Shown piece after piece: positions 55,143 through 63,831 of a stretch of DNA of 64,000 nt (positions are counted from its first letter, which is position 1; the number at the start of each line of letters is the position of its first letter). Position numbers and translations under genes: made by a program. A model generated the notes under the pieces. It was not told the DNA's origin. It saw only the letters and a list, made by a program, of their open reading frames with translations, and did no database searches. Origin of the DNA: Lederbergia lenta NBRC 16444 (GTDB lineage: Bacteria; Bacillota; Bacilli; Bacillales; Bacillaceae_C); NCBI RefSeq assembly GCF_001591545.1, contig NZ_BCVC01000001.1, positions 372,001-436,000 on the forward strand. The letters are read 5' to 3'.

Positions 55143-55159
55143 GTGTATTCAAAATACAT
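55143..55159. promoter_or_regulatory. Candidate NsrR operator 2 (hmp)
   Basis: GTGTATTCAAAATACAT matches the NsrR consensus at 13 of 17 positions and is nearly palindromic (TGTATT/AATACA). It lies between the likely transcription start and the hmp ribosome site AAAAGGAG. Confidence 0.6.
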
Positions 55160-55179
55160 CTTTAAAAGGAGATTGAACT

Positions 55180-56397
55180 ATGGCACTCTCACAGAAAACA
55201 ATCGACATTATTAAATCAACCGTACCGGTATTAGAAGTGCACGGAGTTACGATCACGTCAGTATTTTATAAAAAATTATTTGAAAATCATCCAGAGTTAC
55301 TTAACATTTTTAATCATGTGAATCAATCACAAGGTAGACAACAAACAGCATTAGCCAATATGGTTTATACTGCGGCTGCGAATATTGATCGTTTAGAATC
55401 TCTATTGCCTGCTGTAAAGCAAGTAGCGAATAAACATCGCGGACTGGGGGTAAAACCAGAACATTATCCAATAGTAGGGCAGCATTTATTAGAGGCCATA
55501 AAGGAAGTACTTGGAGATGCTGCTACGGATGAAATAATTAATGCGTGGGCAGAGACTTATGGTGTAATCGCCCAAGTGTTTATAGATGTAGAAGAAGAAA
55601 TGTATCAAGCGGCCAAAGATCAAGAAAACGGTTGGGACGGCTTCAAGAACTTTGAAATCATCAATAAACGACAAGAAAGTGATGTTATTACATCATTTTA
55701 TTTGAAGCCAGTGGACGGGAAGAAAGTACCGGCTTATCAAGCTGGACAATATATTACAGTCCGGGTGCATATTCCAGGAGAGAAATATGCTTTAAATAGA
55801 CAATATAGTCTATCCTGTGCATCGGGAAATGGATTTTTTAGAATTAGTGTTAAAAAAGAAGCTGAAAATCATCCGAATGGGAAAGTATCCACATACCTGC
55901 ATGACCAACTACTAATAGGTGATAAAATCGAAGTTAGTGCACCTGCCGGAGATTTTGTACTAAATACAGAGGAATCTAACCCAATTGCATTGATTAGCGG
56001 TGGTGTCGGGCTTACCCCAATGATGAGCATGTTAGAAACATTAGAGCGTGCACAATCAACAAGAAAAATTACATTTATTCATTCAGCAAGAAATGAATCA
56101 GTACATGCCTTTGCAAGTGAAGCGGCAGAAATAGTAGGGGAACTTACGAATGGAGTTAGTTATTTTGGATACGAAAAGCCGGCAAATATAGATGGAAAAC
56201 ATCATTTCACTGGTTATATAAACAAAGAGTTTTTGGCTGATAAAATAAAAAAAGACACGGTGTGTTATGTATGCGGACCTGTACCGTTCTTAAAAAATGT
56301 CTTAGGCATGCTTTATAGCCTAGGTATCCCAGAAAATAATATTCGTTATGAATTTTTTGGCCCAGCTATTCAATTTGAGAAAGAAACAATCAGTTAA
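55180..56397 (+). CDS. hmp: Flavohaemoglobin, nitric oxide dioxygenase
   Basis: 405 residues: globin domain 1-140 with proximal haem His H86 (NKHRGLGV), FAD-binding barrel 150-260 (LNRQYSLSCASGNG) and NAD-binding domain (ALISGGVGLTPMMSMLE, CYVCGPVPFLKNV). Converts NO and O2 to nitrate. Divergent from nsrR with two candidate NsrR operators in front. Confidence 0.96.
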   Translation: MALSQKTIDIIKSTVPVLEVHGVTITSVFYKKLFENHPELLNIFNHVNQSQGRQQTALANMVYTAAANIDRLESLLPAVKQVANKHRGLGVKPEHYPIVGQHLLEAIKEVLGDAATDEIINAWAETYGVIAQVFIDVEEEMYQAAKDQENGWDGFKNFEIINKRQESDVITSFYLKPVDGKKVPAYQAGQYITVRVHIPGEKYALNRQYSLSCASGNGFFRISVKKEAENHPNGKVSTYLHDQLLIGDKIEVSAPAGDFVLNTEESNPIALISGGVGLTPMMSMLETLERAQSTRKITFIHSARNESVHAFASEAAEIVGELTNGVSYFGYEKPANIDGKHHFTGYINKEFLADKIKKDTVCYVCGPVPFLKNVLGMLYSLGIPENNIRYEFFGPAIQFEKETIS

Positions 56398-56417
56398 AAA
56401 TCAACCATTATAGAAAT

Positions 56418-56450
56418 AACCGTCTCTAACTATAAAAGGAGGCGGTTTTT
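56418..56450 (+). terminator. Terminator after hmp
   Basis: AACCGTCTC pairs with GGAGGCGGTT (one G-T), then five T. Confidence 0.85.
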
Positions 56451-56542
56451 ATATTTTTGAATTATTGTACAATGCAATCCGTTTGCAATAATTACATTTG
56501 CCATGTATGGTTTTATAGGGAAATTAAGAAGGAGGAGTTGTT

Positions 56543-57409
56543 ATGGTGAAAAAAAGTAATTCATATAGAGGTCTTATCGCATTCTTAGTGTTAATCGTCG
56601 GTTTGCTTGGGGCATGCGGAACAAAAAATGATGAAAATAGTAATAATAAAGATGGGAAACAATCGAAAACTGCTTGGGAAAAAATTGAGGAAAAAGGGGA
56701 AATAGTTGCGGGTACCTCAGGGACGCTATTTCCTACTTCTTACCATGAAAGTGGAACAGATGATTTAACTGGTTATGAAGTGGAAATTTTAAAAGAAATA
56801 GCGAGCCGCCTGAATCTTGAAATTAAGTTTTTAGAAATGGGAATTGATGGGATGCTAACATCGCTGAATAGCGGTAAAGTAGATGTAGTGGCTAATGATA
56901 TTTCGATCACAGATGAGCGAAAGGAAAAATTCTCACTTTCTGAACCTTATAAATATTCATTTGGTAGTGCAGTCGTGCGTAAGGATGACTTATCGGGAAT
57001 TAAAACTTTAAATGATTTAAAAGGTAAAAAAGCCGCTGGTGAATCTACAACGATATACATGCAGTTGGCTCGTGAATACGGTGCAAAAGAAGTGTCTTAC
57101 GATAATGTAACGAATGAACAGTATTTAAGTGATGTTTCAATTGGAAGAACAGATATCATTCTAAATGATTATTATTTACAAAGTCTTGCTCTGACTGCAT
57201 TTCCTGAATTGAATATTACGATCCATCCAGACATCCGTTATCGTCCTAGTGAACAAGGTATTGTTGTGAAAAAAGGTAATGATGATCTGCTTGGGAAAGT
57301 TAATGAAGTTTTAAAAGAAATGCATGAAGATGGAACAATTACAACTTTATCTAAACAATTTTATGGTGGTGCAGACGTTTCTGTAAAACAAGATCTAGAT
57401 TTTGAGTAA
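56543..57409 (+). CDS. Amino-acid ABC transporter substrate-binding lipoprotein
   Basis: 288 residues. Lipoprotein signal LIAFLVLIVGLLGAC, Asn/Lys-rich linker, then a family 3 solute-binding domain (IVAGTSGTLFPTSYHE, LTGYEVEILKEIASRLNLEIKF, VDVVANDISITDERK; parts). The pattern fits cystine or polar amino-acid binders. Ribosome site AAGGAGGAG. Followed by the permease gene; no ATPase gene. Confidence 0.9.
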   Translation: MVKKSNSYRGLIAFLVLIVGLLGACGTKNDENSNNKDGKQSKTAWEKIEEKGEIVAGTSGTLFPTSYHESGTDDLTGYEVEILKEIASRLNLEIKFLEMGIDGMLTSLNSGKVDVVANDISITDERKEKFSLSEPYKYSFGSAVVRKDDLSGIKTLNDLKGKKAAGESTTIYMQLAREYGAKEVSYDNVTNEQYLSDVSIGRTDIILNDYYLQSLALTAFPELNITIHPDIRYRPSEQGIVVKKGNDDLLGKVNEVLKEMHEDGTITTLSKQFYGGADVSVKQDLDFE

Positions 57410-57424
57410 TGAGGAGAATGTAAG

Positions 57425-58102
57425 ATGAAAGATATCCAATGGCAACATATTTTTGATCTCCCACTTGCCATTGAATCCTTTCCATATGTATTTCAAGGCA
57501 TTTGGTATACTTTGCTTATCTCATTTGCGGGCATGGGAATCGGTCTAATACTTGCTTTCTTTATAGCCCTTGGACGAATGTCGAAATTTTCCATTCTGAG
57601 ATGGCCAGCACGTCTTTACATATCATTTATGCGAGGAATACCAATGCTTGTTTTTTTGTTTTTACTATATTTTGGTCTTCCAAATGTGGGGATCGAATAC
57701 GGTGCCCTCACTTGTGCATTAATTGGCTTCAGTCTACACAGTGCAGCATATATGGCAGAAATAATCCGTTCAGCACTCACTTCTGTAAATAAAGGGCAAT
57801 GGGAGGCGGCTGGTGCTCTTGGATTAACATATTGGCAAACGATGAGGTTAATTATTTTACCCCAGGCAACGAGGATAGCAATACCGCCGCTGTCTAATGT
57901 ATTACTCGATTTGATCAAAGCTTCATCATTAGCAGCGATGATAACCGTACCTGATTTATTTCATCGAGCAAAAATCGTCGGTGGTAGAGAATTTGATTTC
58001 ATGACTATGTATATATTAGTCGCATTCATTTATTGGGGAATTTGTAGTATTGTCGCAGTATGGCAAGATAGATTAGAAACCAAATATCAATATACAGAAT
58101 GA
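57425..58102 (+). CDS. Amino-acid ABC transporter permease (HisMQ type)
   Basis: 225 residues, about five helices, His/Glu/Gln/Arg/opine permease family: GIWYTLLISFAGMGIGLILAFF, FMRGIPMLVFLFLLYFGLP and the EAA loop WEAAGALGLTYWQTMRLIILPQA (parts). Ribosome site GAGGAG. The gene normally following, the ATPase, is missing; motA comes next after 231 nt. Confidence 0.92.
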   Translation: MKDIQWQHIFDLPLAIESFPYVFQGIWYTLLISFAGMGIGLILAFFIALGRMSKFSILRWPARLYISFMRGIPMLVFLFLLYFGLPNVGIEYGALTCALIGFSLHSAAYMAEIIRSALTSVNKGQWEAAGALGLTYWQTMRLIILPQATRIAIPPLSNVLLDLIKASSLAAMITVPDLFHRAKIVGGREFDFMTMYILVAFIYWGICSIVAVWQDRLETKYQYTE

Positions 58103-58270
58103 AGGGAGGCTTGAGGGTCTCTCTTTTGTTGTTGAATGGAGATAGAATGGCAACTTAAGTTAGTAAGCGTATGTTATTTCATCTATTTGCTTATTTCTTA
58201 ATAAAAACAACTAATATTAGTGCGAAACAATGATAAATTTGTGAAATTTATTGAGTTGATAAAAAAGCAT

Positions 58271-58296
58271 TGAAATTTGTTTGATTGTGTCGATAT
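58271..58296 (+). promoter_or_regulatory. Candidate SigD promoter of motAB
   Basis: The -10-like GTCGATAT differs from the SigD consensus GCCGATAT at one base; TGAA stands 14 nt upstream as a weak -35 (consensus TAAA, N15). Position before motA fits. Confidence 0.5.
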
Positions 58297-58333
58297 ATTA
58301 AATAAGACATTTACAAAGTTTAGGGTGAAAAGA

Positions 58334-59134
58334 ATGGATAAAACAACGTTAATTGGATTTATTTTAGGAGTAGTAGCAATAGGAGTAGGGATGGTACTAA
58401 AAGGTGTAGGTCTCATGGCCTTATTTAATCCTGCCGCGATATTGATCATTTTAGTTGGTACAGCAGCAAGTGTCGTTACGGCTTTTCCTACATCAGAGAT
58501 TAAAAGGGTTCCAAAACTTTTCGGTATTATATTTAAAGATCGTAAAATGTTAAAGCCTAAAGATTTGATTTTTCACTTTTCAGATCTTGCACAATTAGCA
58601 AGAAAAGAGGGATTACTCGCTTTAGAAAGTAAAATTGATGAAATTGATGAGCCATTTATGAGACATGGTATTAGTTTGGCCGTTGATGGGCAAAGTGCGG
58701 ATTACATTCGAGACGTGTTAAATGAAGAAATTGATGCAATGGAAGAGCGCCATGTAGTAGGGGCTTCCATTTTTTCACAAGCAGGTACGTATGCACCTAC
58801 TTTAGGTGTTTTGGGAGCGGTTATTGGTTTAATTGCCGCATTGGGGAATATGGATAATACGGACGAATTAGGCAGAGCGATTTCAGCAGCCTTCGTTGCA
58901 ACGATGTTGGGTATATTTACAGGCTATGTATGGTGGCATCCATTCGCAAATAAATTAAAACGCAAATCAAAAGAAGAAGTGCGTATAAAAGAAATGATGG
59001 TCGAGGGGATTTTGTCGATTCTAGAAGGGGAAGCACCGCGTGTAATTGAACAAAAGCTGGCATCGTACTTACCAACTTCGGAACGTAATGAATTAGCACA
59101 AGAAAGCGGTGAAGCCCAAGATGGCGAAGCGTAG
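58334..59134 (+). CDS. motA: Flagellar stator protein MotA
   Basis: 266 residues from ATG 58334 (GGGTGAAAAG upstream). Four helices, conserved cytoplasmic loop (LARKEGLLALE, RDVLNEEIDAMEERH) and AGTYAPTLGVLGAVIGLIAAL with the ion-channel prolines. Sequence is closer to the H+-type MotA than to MotP. Overlaps motB by 14 nt. Confidence 0.94.
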   Translation: MDKTTLIGFILGVVAIGVGMVLKGVGLMALFNPAAILIILVGTAASVVTAFPTSEIKRVPKLFGIIFKDRKMLKPKDLIFHFSDLAQLARKEGLLALESKIDEIDEPFMRHGISLAVDGQSADYIRDVLNEEIDAMEERHVVGASIFSQAGTYAPTLGVLGAVIGLIAALGNMDNTDELGRAISAAFVATMLGIFTGYVWWHPFANKLKRKSKEEVRIKEMMVEGILSILEGEAPRVIEQKLASYLPTSERNELAQESGEAQDGEA

Positions 59135-59942
59135 GAAAAAGAAAGCAGACGAAGGTCACGTAGATGAGTCGTGGCTTCTCCCTTATGCTGATTTATTGAC
59201 ATTACTTTTAGCGCTTTTTATTGTGTTATTTGCTTCAAGTGCAGTAGATGCTCAAAAATTCCAGCAAATGTCTCAAGTATTTAATGGAATCTTCATGGGG
59301 GGGACAGGTCCGATTGAATATCAATCGCCTGTAGAGGATGAGGATCATAGTAAAGATCATCCTGAAAAATCGCAGACAGGAAGTAGCGGTACTGATGAAG
59401 TAGTAGAGCCTGAAGAAAACGTAACGGAAATAATAGATGAGTCTCATGAAATATTTGAATTACAGGATCAGCAAGAATTGGAAGCCGTACAGGCAAAGGT
59501 AAATGCCTACATTCAGAAAAATGACATGAATAATAAATTTGATACTGCATTAACTAGCGAAGGATTATTACTTACAATTAGAGATAATGTTTTATTTCAG
59601 TCTGGGCGTGCAGAGGTAAGAAAAGAAGATGAAAAGACGGCAAGAGAGTTGGCTGTGTTGTTGGAAATGGAACCTCCAAGAAATATTATTATTAGCGGTC
59701 ATACAGACAATATTCCAATTCGTAATGCCGCATTCAATTCAAACTGGGAACTTAGTGTAATGAGGGCTGTTAACTTTATGAAAATCCTCTTAGAAGATGA
59801 AAAACTCGATCCGCGCTTATTCAGTGCCAAAGGTTTCGGAGAATTTGTTCCGATAGGAGATAATAACACAGATGAAGGCAGAGCGTTAAATCGGCGAGTA
59901 GAAGTATTGATTTTACCCCGAACACCGGCAGATGCAGAATAA
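59121..59942 (+). CDS. motB: Flagellar stator protein MotB
   Basis: 273 residues from ATG 59121. Basic N-terminus, single helix with the proton-binding D24 in PYADLLTLLLALFIVLFA, plug/linker, and an OmpA-type peptidoglycan-binding domain (ISGHTDNIPI, ELSVMRAVNFM, NRRVEVLIL). Anchors the stator to the wall. D24 at the same number as in B. subtilis MotB. Confidence 0.94.
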   Translation: MAKRRKKKADEGHVDESWLLPYADLLTLLLALFIVLFASSAVDAQKFQQMSQVFNGIFMGGTGPIEYQSPVEDEDHSKDHPEKSQTGSSGTDEVVEPEENVTEIIDESHEIFELQDQQELEAVQAKVNAYIQKNDMNNKFDTALTSEGLLLTIRDNVLFQSGRAEVRKEDEKTARELAVLLEMEPPRNIIISGHTDNIPIRNAAFNSNWELSVMRAVNFMKILLEDEKLDPRLFSAKGFGEFVPIGDNNTDEGRALNRRVEVLILPRTPADAE

Positions 59943-59955
59943 ATATATATAGCAG

Positions 59956-59993
59956 AAGAGGATGACCGAATATAATCTCATGGTCATCCTCTT
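59956..59993. terminator. Hairpin after motB
   Basis: AAGAGGATGACC pairs perfectly with GGTCATCCTCTT; short T tail. Confidence 0.75.
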
Positions 59994-60034
59994 AGTTATT
60001 TGAGAGAATTTCATTGTGCTAATAGATATAAAAT

Positions 60035-60118
60035 ATGAGGGTAGAGGTGAAAGGTGTTTTTGTAGAAGAAATGATAAAAAAACAACACCTTCAATTGTTA
60101 GAGTGTGTCTAACAATTG
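60035..60118 (+). other. Possible leader peptide frame with two hairpins
   Basis: An ATG/GTG frame 60035-60112 encodes up to 25 residues (..GVFVEEMIKKQHLQLLECV). AAGGTGTT/AACACCTT (60051-60091) and the perfect 11-bp stem CAATTGTTAGA/TCTAACAATTG (60092-60118) lie over it. The 59943-60213 gap has no other gene. Function uncertain; could be a remnant. Confidence 0.3.
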
Positions 60119-60213
60119 GGGTGCAGTTAAATACAATCCGTCTGTTTTTTGCAATTCAGTAGGAAGTAAGAGTGATGATAAAATCGCCTTATGTTTAAGG
60201 AGTTTCATATTTA

Positions 60214-61398
60214 CTAATTTTCCGAAGGCTTGGAATGTTGGACGCGACCATGTAGTAAATAATATAATCCAAGACAAGCGAGGATGAAGAATCCTAAAAT
60301 AAAGTAAAGTTTAGAATATCCCATACTTACAGCAATTGTCCCTAATATAAATGATCCAAAACCAATGCCAGTATCGAAAAATGTAAAATAAGTAGATGTT
60401 GCCATCCCTATACTATGTTGAGAGGCAGTACGAATGGCGATTGTTTGCAATGCAGAAGTAATTGTTCCAAAGCCAATGCCAATGACCGCACCAGATAACA
60501 GAAATACAAAGGTTCCTTGTGCTTGACTGAGTAGTAACACACCAATTCCGAATAATAGTATGGCAGGGTAGATAATCACATTCTCACCGTACTGATCAAA
60601 CCATTTTCCAGTGAACGGTCTTGATGCTAGTAGAAATACTGCATATACGACGAAGAAATAGCTAGCCGCTGATATAAGATTTAATTCTGCCGCATACACA
60701 GAAACAAACGATAATATACTTGCATATCCAATGGCCAGTGTACCTGCTACGATAGAAATAGGAACTGCTTTTTTATAAATGAGTTGTTTAAAAGTAAACT
60801 GCATTTTCGGTTTGGTAATAGATTGAGCTTCTATTTGTTTCATAGAAATAAGGGAAAGGAAGAGAATGGATAATACACCAAAAATCGTACAAATAATAAA
60901 TATCATTGTAAAGCTTATATATTGAACTAAAGTAAGGCCTATAAAGGGACCAAGGACCATTGCTAAGTTCATAAAAGTGGCATAATACCCCATGCCTTCT
61001 CCACGACGATTGTCAGGAATTAACTTTGCGACGAGTGTATTGGTTGCAGTGGTTGCCATCCCAAAGCCCAAACCGTGAATAAATCGAAAGATCAATAATG
61101 TAATGAGAGAGTTCGAGAAACAATATAAGACACTTGAGATTAGTATAAGTGTAAGTGAGATTGTAAGCATCTTTCTTTCACCTATATGTACGATCCATAT
61201 GCCAGAAAATGGGCGAACAATGATAGCACCGATCAAAAATATGGTAACTACAAGCCCAATCTCAGCTGCACTTCCATTGAGTTGTTCCATCGTATAAATG
61301 GGTAATGTTACCATTAACAAATAAAAAGTTAAAAATAAAAAGAAATTTGACATGGATACGCCCATGAAATTTTTTGTCCATAATGGTTGTTTTTGCAA
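60214..61398 (-). CDS. MFS transporter, probable drug efflux
   Basis: 394 residues, 12 helices. Motif A-like IVRPFSGIWIVHIGERK after helix 2 and HGLGFGMATTATNTLVAKLIPDNRRGEGMGYY (parts) in the helix 4-5 region. Second gene after a MarR-family gene (6-nt gap), the usual arrangement of an efflux pump with its repressor. Substrate unknown. Confidence 0.9.
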   Translation of the reverse strand: MQKQPLWTKNFMGVSMSNFFLFLTFYLLMVTLPIYTMEQLNGSAAEIGLVVTIFLIGAIIVRPFSGIWIVHIGERKMLTISLTLILISSVLYCFSNSLITLLIFRFIHGLGFGMATTATNTLVAKLIPDNRRGEGMGYYATFMNLAMVLGPFIGLTLVQYISFTMIFIICTIFGVLSILFLSLISMKQIEAQSITKPKMQFTFKQLIYKKAVPISIVAGTLAIGYASILSFVSVYAAELNLISAASYFFVVYAVFLLASRPFTGKWFDQYGENVIIYPAILLFGIGVLLLSQAQGTFVFLLSGAVIGIGFGTITSALQTIAIRTASQHSIGMATSTYFTFFDTGIGFGSFILGTIAVSMGYSKLYFILGFFILACLGLYYLLHGRVQHSKPSEN

Positions 61399-61404
61399 TT
61401 ATTA

Positions 61405-61830
61405 TCACTCCTGAATATTCATGTTGCCTAAAATTTGTTGAAAGTGTGTATTTAAAGTTTTAATATCTGCGTCCGTGATTCCATTTAACGCAGTTTCTTC
61501 AAATTCAGAAACCGTTTTTTCCCATAATGGGTATGTTGAATGTGCTGCTTCTGTTAACTCAATTCGTTTCTCACGATTGTTTCTGCCGGTTGTTTTACTG
61601 ACCCAACCTGCATTTACAAGCCTTGTGATAGTTCTCGTCATTGTTGGAGCTTCTACATTTAAATATTGACAAAGCTCCGCCTGTGTTGCAGGCCCCGATC
61701 GCTTTAAACAATAAATAATTGTCCATTGTGAGCTATATATACCAAGATCAGATAGCTTTTCATTTAGGTTTTTTGCAAAGATTCTAGACGTTTGGAATAA
61801 TTGATGGAATAATTCCTGATGTTTCGTCAT
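61405..61830 (-). CDS. MarR-family transcriptional regulator
   Basis: 141 residues, winged helix: YSSQWTIIYCLKRSGPATQAELCQYLNVEAPTMTRTITRLVNAGWV and wing TTGRNNREKRIELTEA (parts). First gene of a two-gene operon with the MFS transporter; likely a ligand-released repressor. Confidence 0.92.
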   Translation of the reverse strand: MTKHQELFHQLFQTSRIFAKNLNEKLSDLGIYSSQWTIIYCLKRSGPATQAELCQYLNVEAPTMTRTITRLVNAGWVSKTTGRNNREKRIELTEAAHSTYPLWEKTVSEFEETALNGITDADIKTLNTHFQQILGNMNIQE

Positions 61831-61932
61831 AATATTCCTCCTGATTAATAGTTACCTAGCTAACTATATAATATTTTAGTAAATATGTCTATAATGAAAA
61901 ACTTAATTCGTCATTATTTCTTGGGAAATAAC

Positions 61933-61964
61933 AAAAAAATGACAGCGAATGACTGTCATTTTTT
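61933..61964. terminator. Bidirectional-type terminator
   Basis: AAAAAATGACAG pairs with CTGTCATTTTTT; leftward it ends the flavodoxin gene. Confidence 0.92.
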
Positions 61965-61973
61965 GCGAGTGTT

Positions 61974-62426
61974 TCATTGGGCAACTAGTGTCTTTATAAA
62001 ATGTTCGGCAAAATTATTGCAAGCTTCTATCCCATCGTCATCAGGTTGTAAATCAATGATCAAGCTATCAAGTGCAATATCTGCACCCAGTTCTTCAAGC
62101 TTATTGGCAAATAGGTGTATAGCGGATCCGTATGTCGAAGTGTAGTAAGAATCACCTGAACCGAAAGTAGCTGCTTTTATTCCCTTCAAGTTAAGAGCGT
62201 CCAATTCTTCATAAAAATCCATGAATTCATCAGGAATGACTCCACCATCCCATGTATATGTTCCAATCAATATCCCATCATAATGAAGAAGTTCCTCTGG
62301 TTCGACATCAAATGCATCTTTAATCGAAAGTTGCAACCGGTTATTTTTTATTACAGCTATAATTGCTTCAGCCATCATTTCTGTATTTCCTGTAGCACTT
62401 GTATATATTAAAAGGATTTTCCTCAT
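61974..62426 (-). CDS. Flavodoxin
   Basis: 150 residues from ATG 62426. FMN phosphate loop YTSATGNTEMMAE, GIEL-type loops GTYTWDGGVIPDEF and FGSGDSYYTSTYGSAI. Short-chain electron carrier similar to YkuN/YkuP. Single gene; an iron-dependent (Fur) control is common for such genes but no clear Fur box was found. Confidence 0.93.
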   Translation of the reverse strand: MRKILLIYTSATGNTEMMAEAIIAVIKNNRLQLSIKDAFDVEPEELLHYDGILIGTYTWDGGVIPDEFMDFYEELDALNLKGIKAATFGSGDSYYTSTYGSAIHLFANKLEELGADIALDSLIIDLQPDDDGIEACNNFAEHFIKTLVAQ

Positions 62427-62585
62427 GCTTATCACTCTTTCTTATCACTCTATCTATCATACCAAATTTAGCATGATAATATCACGAATCTGATCATGAC
62501 AAACTTGTGAAAACTATGTTTTATCATTTGTTGAGAGGGAAGATAGATGAAGAAGAGACTATAAGAATAGGGGATGAGGTTAATA

Positions 62586-63098
62586 ATGGGTAAGAAGATA
62601 GCAACATTGATTACTGATATGTTCGAGGACTCGGAATATACTGATCCAGCTTCAGCGTTTAAAGAAGAGGGACACACAGTTGTTACTATTGAAAAAGAAG
62701 CAGGTAAAACAGTCACTGGTAAACAGGGAAAAGCAAAGGTTAAGATTGATGAAGGGATTGATACAGTCAACCCTGATGATTTTGATGCTTTATTTCTTCC
62801 AGGGGGCTTTTCACCTGATCAACTAAGGGCTGACGAAAGATTTGTTACATTTACGAAAGCATTTATGGATGAGAAAAAACCTGTTTTCGCTATCTGTCAT
62901 GGTCCGCAGTTATTAATTACTGCTAAGTCTTTGGAAGGTAGAAAAGCAACAGGGTATAAATCTATTAAAGTGGACATGGAATATGCAGGCGTAGATTATA
63001 AAGATGAAGAAGTTGTTGTTTGCTCCAATCAATTGGTGACAAGTCGAACACCAGATGATTTGCCAGCATTTATTAGAGAATCAATAAAACTTCTTTGA
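62586..63098 (+). CDS. DJ-1/PfpI family protein (YfkM-like)
   Basis: 170 residues from ATG 62586, GATGAGG upstream. Class I amidotransferase-like fold with nucleophile C104 in FAICHGPQLL and the Glu in DMFEDSEYTD. Members act as stress proteins, deglycases or peptidases; YfkM is a general stress protein. Single gene with terminator. Confidence 0.92.
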   Translation: MGKKIATLITDMFEDSEYTDPASAFKEEGHTVVTIEKEAGKTVTGKQGKAKVKIDEGIDTVNPDDFDALFLPGGFSPDQLRADERFVTFTKAFMDEKKPVFAICHGPQLLITAKSLEGRKATGYKSIKVDMEYAGVDYKDEEVVVCSNQLVTSRTPDDLPAFIRESIKLL

Positions 63099-63112
63099 TC
63101 ATTTTATTGTTA

Positions 63113-63149
63113 AACAATGGCTCCCGACAATGGAGAGCCATTGTTTTTT
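63113..63149 (+). terminator. Terminator after the DJ-1 gene
   Basis: AACAATGGCTC pairs with GAGCCATTGTT, then T tract. Confidence 0.9.
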
Positions 63150-63252
63150 GTTTACTTCTCAATATAAAAGGTCTCTCTTTTTTTTTATATAACAAATGTG
63201 ACCAAATTATGTTAAAATTATGTACAAATAAGCGTTGTATTAAGGGAGTATT

Positions 63253-63831
63253 ATGAAGGAGATAATTTTACTAATAGGAGCTTATATAATCGGAAATATG
63301 TTAACGGGACACGTACTCGCTAAATTTTTTTATCAAAAAGAAATTTATCATGAAGGAAGCGGAAATGCGGGAGCACGTAATGCAGGTAGATTATTCGGTA
63401 AATCTGCATTTGTTATTACCTTTTTTGGCGACGCCGGGAAAGGAGCAATAACCTTATTATTGGCTAGATGGCTTGGATTTACTTTAGAATGGCAATTATT
63501 TATTTTATTAGCAGTAATTATCGGTCATATATTTCCAGTCGTACTTCACTTTCATGGTGGTAAAGGGATGTCTACTTATATTGGTGGAATGCTTGCTTTT
63601 CATCCGATCTTATTTTCTGTATTTACCGGTGTTTTTTTAATTATTTATCTTGTTTTTAAAAGTGTTACGTTAGCAGGGATGGCTGCTCTATTTATTTTAC
63701 CAGTTATAATGATACTATTTTCTTTCGAGTGGCCAGCAATTATTGTTTCTAGTATCATTTCTGCACTTGTCATTTTTGCGCATCGACGCAATATTACCGA
63801 AAAAATTTTCATCGAAAGGAAAATCAGCTGA
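63253..63831 (+). CDS. PlsY-like glycerol-3-phosphate acyltransferase paralogue
   Basis: 192 residues, five or so helices. Conserved PlsY motifs: EGSGNAGARNAGRLFGK (usual form GSGNIGATN), FFGDAGKGAITLLLA and GHIFPVVLHFHGGKGMSTYIGG. It would transfer acyl from acyl-phosphate to glycerol-3-phosphate. The motif changes (GAR for GAT) and the coupled neighbour suggest a paralogue rather than the core PlsY. Its stop overlaps the next start by 1 nt (TGATG). Confidence 0.85.
   Translation: MKEIILLIGAYIIGNMLTGHVLAKFFYQKEIYHEGSGNAGARNAGRLFGKSAFVITFFGDAGKGAITLLLARWLGFTLEWQLFILLAVIIGHIFPVVLHFHGGKGMSTYIGGMLAFHPILFSVFTGVFLIIYLVFKSVTLAGMAALFILPVIMILFSFEWPAIIVSSIISALVIFAHRRNITEKIFIERKIS

Noticed and set aside
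60105-60287. 60-codon rightward frame
   Set aside because: Starts within a hairpin and runs antisense into the MFS transporter gene; no ribosome site.
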